DNA of 64,000 nt from Succiniclasticum ruminis DSM 9236 (lineage in GTDB: Bacteria > Bacillota > Negativicutes > Acidaminococcales > Acidaminococcaceae): NCBI RefSeq assembly GCF_900112895.1, contig NZ_FONL01000009.1, forward strand, positions 40,149 to 104,148. Reading direction: 5' to 3'. The notes beneath the pieces are model-generated. The model made no database searches, was not told where the DNA came from, and was given only the letters and a program-made list of their open reading frames with translations. Shown here piece after piece: positions 61,134 through 64,000 of the stretch. How positions within the stretch are numbered: position 1 is the first letter of the stretch; each line of letters begins with the position of its first letter. The position numbers and the translations under genes were made by a program.

Positions 61134-64000
61134 ATGAAAAGAGTGAAACGAAATCTGTTTTCCAAAAACAAACTTACCGCGTTAACGGCTGCAGTCCTGC
61201 TTGGACTGTACGGTACTTCTGCAACAGTCGCGGCGGAAGCGGCCCCGGTCATTGTGTCCGGAGGCGGCCGTGATGTGTTTGAGGTACGTTATTTGACAAT
61301 CACAGATAAAAATAAAGAGGCTGCCGGAGTTCTTTTTTGGGATTTTGCGAATCCTGATGCAAAAAAAGCAAAACCTTACAACCATCCGTCACAGACACAG
61401 GACGGTATTTTAAAAGGGGTGCAGTACTGGGCGGATATTCTGGGCGCCAAAACCAGAAATGCCCTGCCGGCGCGTATTTTTGTCAGAGGCCGGGCGCAGC
61501 ATCAAAATGCGGACGCCGCTTCTGTCTCGGTAGACCGGGGGGAACCAAGCCTGGCCCAGTATTGGCGTACATCCCTGCAACAGGGGAAAGAAGTGGACCG
61601 CATTGATGATTTTACCAGACTGAAGATTGTAGGTTCAGATGATGATGAATCTATCATTTACAAAGGGAAAAAGCTGGATAATGCTGCCTATGCAATAATC
61701 ACAGCGGGACAGTTTATGGGTGCGAAACGCAGTGGGGCTGCAGATGGCTGGTGGACTAAGTCCGGGAATGTGCTGGCGGACAATGAGCAGGCAGCAAACC
61801 TGACAGCCACCATGCGGCATGAAATGGCCCATGCACTTGGCTTTACGAGCCAAACCATTGCGGTTCTGGATGCCAGCGGGGAGGAAATGGAAGATAAGGA
61901 TGGCCTTCCGCTTCTCAAATTCCCGGATTCCCTAACTGAACCAAATGCCTGGATTTATCATTTGCGGGATCAGAATCTGAATCCTGCGGCAAAAGAAAAA
62001 CTAATCATTTCTTCCCGTGAATTTGCCAGACGGAAGAAAAAGGACGCGTCCCTGTCGGAAGCGGATTTTTTCATTATCGATAAGAAGAAAACAGACGTGC
62101 CGCGATCCACAAAAGCCTACTTTGTCGGCGATAAAGTGAGTGAGGTGCTGGACGGGAAACGGTTTGACGGTGTGGACGGCCTGCCTGTCACGGGCTGGGA
62201 AGGAAGTAATCTGGACCTGGCCCATCTGGAAACCGGCGGGCTGATGAGTCACGCTGATTACCGGAACTACACAGTTTTTACCGAAGTGGAACTGGCGGCC
62301 ATGCAGGATATAGGCTATCAGTTTGACCGTAAGGCCTATTATGGAAGATCGGTTTATAATGACGGGCTGACCCTTACCAATACCCGGGGCTATTCGGCCA
62401 GGAACGCGGCAGGGACTGCCTACATTGCCGGAAAATACAGTGAAGTTCCCTACGGTATAGGACTTCATGTGTTCGGTTCCCGGAATAACGTTACCCAGGC
62501 AGCGGATATCCTGACAAAAGGGTTTGGCGCTGCAGGCATACGTATTGACGGTTCGGAGAATACTGTTACCCTTGCTCGGAAATATAAAGTTCATGCAGAC
62601 GGCACAAATGGGATCGGCGCCCTGATCAGTTATGGCCGGAACCAGACGTTAAACCAGGAAGGGACCATTACGGCGGATGGAAAAGGCGGCAACGGGGTGC
62701 AGTTTGACTTTGGCAGTAATATGCTGGGGGCAGACAATGAATACAGGGGGTCGTTTATCCGGTTTACCCGTGATGTGGATGCAAAAGACGGAAGTATAAC
62801 AAGTTCCGTCAATAACAGGATAGATAAGACAGTTCCGGAACTGGACGGGCCGATGGTTAAGGAATATAATCTGGCCGGAACCCTGTCTGGAGCTAAAAAC
62901 GCGATTTATATCGGCAGGAACGCTTTTGTAGAGAATATCAATGTGAAGGATGGTGCTTCCATTCGCGGCAATATTACTTCTGACTGGAGGTATTTCAACA
63001 CAGACGGCAGCTATGATGAGGTTCCGGGGGAGGAAAGCAGTCAGCCGCTGTGTCTCCAATATAACGGGAGCTACTATACGTATGACTCTTATATTCCCGA
63101 ATTGGCGACGAACCTGAATTTTGCGGCGACGCTGACGTATAATGGCAACATCTACGGCCCGGACAATATGAAACTGAACGTGGCAGGCGGTACGCTGACC
63201 TACGGAGGCAAGGCTGACGTAGTGGGCGTGCGGGTTGCTGAAAATGCCAGCCTGCTTGGCGGCAGTTACAAGGTTCACGACATGACCATGTACACGCCAT
63301 CGGACGTAGTGTCGCGGTTGGGAGATATCGACAAGGGTAACTTCATAAACAACGGTACCGTCGGCGCCGCATCCGCAGACACGGCAATGAATATCACCGG
63401 CAATCTGCTCTCTGACGGCATCTTGCAGGGCGTGGCGGGCGGCAGCGCCGGAACAGTCAGGGTAAGCGGTGATGCCAGCATCGACGGTTCGCAGGTCATC
63501 GCTAAAAACTTGCTGCCGGATGAAAAATTTACCGTATTGCAGGCCGGTTCTGTCAGCGGTTCCGTAACGAATACGGAAGACTCGCCGTATAAGTTCGGTA
63601 TGCTGGATGAAACCGGCGCCGTGGAAGGGAATACGGCGGTAGTGACCGGTAAAGCGGCAAACAATTTGGGAAAAACCGATGCGGTACAGGCAGAAACATA
63701 CGACGCTATGATGTCCATGTACAACAACCTGACTGCGAAGGGCGACGCCCGCCGCAATGAAATGCGTCCCCTGTTCACCCTGACGCCTGGGGAGACAAAG
63801 AAAGCGTTTTCCGCGATTTCTTCCAACGCGTCGCCGAAAAGCATGGCGCTGGCCCAGCGGAGCGTGATGACCCGCCACCTTTTGTCGTCCCGCCTGAACG
63901 AAGCGTTTATACCGGAACCGGTGAAGGTAAAACTGCCGGAGGCTAAGTTAGACGGAGGCAGCGGCGGGGGCCCGGAAGTTTCCCTGAAACTGTTGGAACC
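61134..64000 (+). CDS. Autotransporter with HExxH metalloprotease-like passenger, 3' end missing
   Basis: The frame is open from ATG 61134 to the window edge, about 955 residues; AAAGGG precedes the start. A signal peptide (1-34) is followed by a globular domain (about 40-400) with HEMAHALGF (229-237) and a Met-turn-like GLMSHADYRN (369-378). This is a zincin-like arrangement, but the third ligand of metzincins is not obvious. Residues about 400-800 are a repetitive, Gly/Asn-rich beta-helix-type passenger. The last part (AMMSMYNNLTAKGDARRNEM and following helices) resembles the linker before a beta-barrel. The barrel itself would lie beyond the edge. It is the last gene of the window, 20 bp after the flavodoxin gene. 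Confidence 0.82.
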   Translation, partial: MKRVKRNLFSKNKLTALTAAVLLGLYGTSATVAAEAAPVIVSGGGRDVFEVRYLTITDKNKEAAGVLFWDFANPDAKKAKPYNHPSQTQDGILKGVQYWADILGAKTRNALPARIFVRGRAQHQNADAASVSVDRGEPSLAQYWRTSLQQGKEVDRIDDFTRLKIVGSDDDESIIYKGKKLDNAAYAIITAGQFMGAKRSGAADGWWTKSGNVLADNEQAANLTATMRHEMAHALGFTSQTIAVLDASGEEMEDKDGLPLLKFPDSLTEPNAWIYHLRDQNLNPAAKEKLIISSREFARRKKKDASLSEADFFIIDKKKTDVPRSTKAYFVGDKVSEVLDGKRFDGVDGLPVTGWEGSNLDLAHLETGGLMSHADYRNYTVFTEVELAAMQDIGYQFDRKAYYGRSVYNDGLTLTNTRGYSARNAAGTAYIAGKYSEVPYGIGLHVFGSRNNVTQAADILTKGFGAAGIRIDGSENTVTLARKYKVHADGTNGIGALISYGRNQTLNQEGTITADGKGGNGVQFDFGSNMLGADNEYRGSFIRFTRDVDAKDGSITSSVNNRIDKTVPELDGPMVKEYNLAGTLSGAKNAIYIGRNAFVENINVKDGASIRGNITSDWRYFNTDGSYDEVPGEESSQPLCLQYNGSYYTYDSYIPELATNLNFAATLTYNGNIYGPDNMKLNVAGGTLTYGGKADVVGVRVAENASLLGGSYKVHDMTMYTPSDVVSRLGDIDKGNFINNGTVGAASADTAMNITGNLLSDGILQGVAGGSAGTVRVSGDASIDGSQVIAKNLLPDEKFTVLQAGSVSGSVTNTEDSPYKFGMLDETGAVEGNTAVVTGKAANNLGKTDAVQAETYDAMMSMYNNLTAKGDARRNEMRPLFTLTPGETKKAFSAISSNASPKSMALAQRSVMTRHLLSSRLNEAFIPEPVKVKLPEAKLDGGSGGGPEVSLKLLE

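Overview
The window looks like a core chromosomal segment of a diderm Firmicute (class Negativicutes; Acidaminococcaceae is my best guess, not proven). Housekeeping gene order is clostridial: asp23-amaP-nusB-xseA-xseB-ispA-dxs-tlyA-nadK-argR-recN, then scpA-scpB-rluB-cmk-plsC-ispH/rpsA. The IspH-ribosomal protein S1 fusion is also typical of that lineage. Yet the window carries outer-membrane features that monoderm Firmicutes lack: two AsmA-like proteins, a trimeric autotransporter adhesin and a classical autotransporter. No sporulation genes, tRNA, rRNA, CRISPR array, transposase or phage genes were seen. Many promoters carry an extended -10 of the form TGnTATAAT.

Region by region. 1-8.4 kb: 3' part of hydE, then an NSS-family Na+ symporter (minus strand), mscL, a secreted CE2-like SGNH esterase, the lipoprotein metQ, rarA, and a first AsmA-like protein. 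8.4-15.1 kb: addB-addA, the recombination nuclease-helicase. 15.4-22.4 kb: ireB, ruvX, a second AsmA-like paralogue, a DUF1292 protein with a His/Cys-rich insert, mltG, a U32 tRNA-hydroxylation peptidase homologue, pepQ and efp. 22.7-35.9 kb: a long same-strand run joining envelope-stress proteins (Asp23, AmaP, DUF2273), NusB, a TsaD-like paralogue, exonuclease VII, isoprenoid synthesis (ispA, dxs), tlyA, nadK, argR, recN, a Nudix hydrolase and thiD.

35.9-49.5 kb is the more accessory part. It holds a decayed-looking fragment, a small membrane protein, a Nif11-type leader peptide that could be a RiPP precursor, an EF-G-like GTPase whose Walker A lysine is replaced, transketolase, thiE, gpsA, an ATP-grasp plus esterase pair, an SH3-domain lipoprotein, a trimeric autotransporter with a broken signal-peptide frame, and a DUF4143 ATPase behind a CRP-like site. 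Two copies of an intergenic element (41.07-41.18 and 45.37-45.47 kb) share a nearly identical core but have unrelated, self-complementary ends.

49.5-64 kb: an M50 protease, scpA-scpB-rluB, a BaiN-like flavoprotein, a 105-nt nested hairpin element, cmk-plsC-ispH/rpsA, fni, an M18 aminopeptidase, a flavodoxin with a long disordered N-terminus, and an autotransporter with an HExxH metalloprotease-like passenger that runs off the right edge. Isoprenoid supply is well represented (dxs, ispH, fni, ispA).
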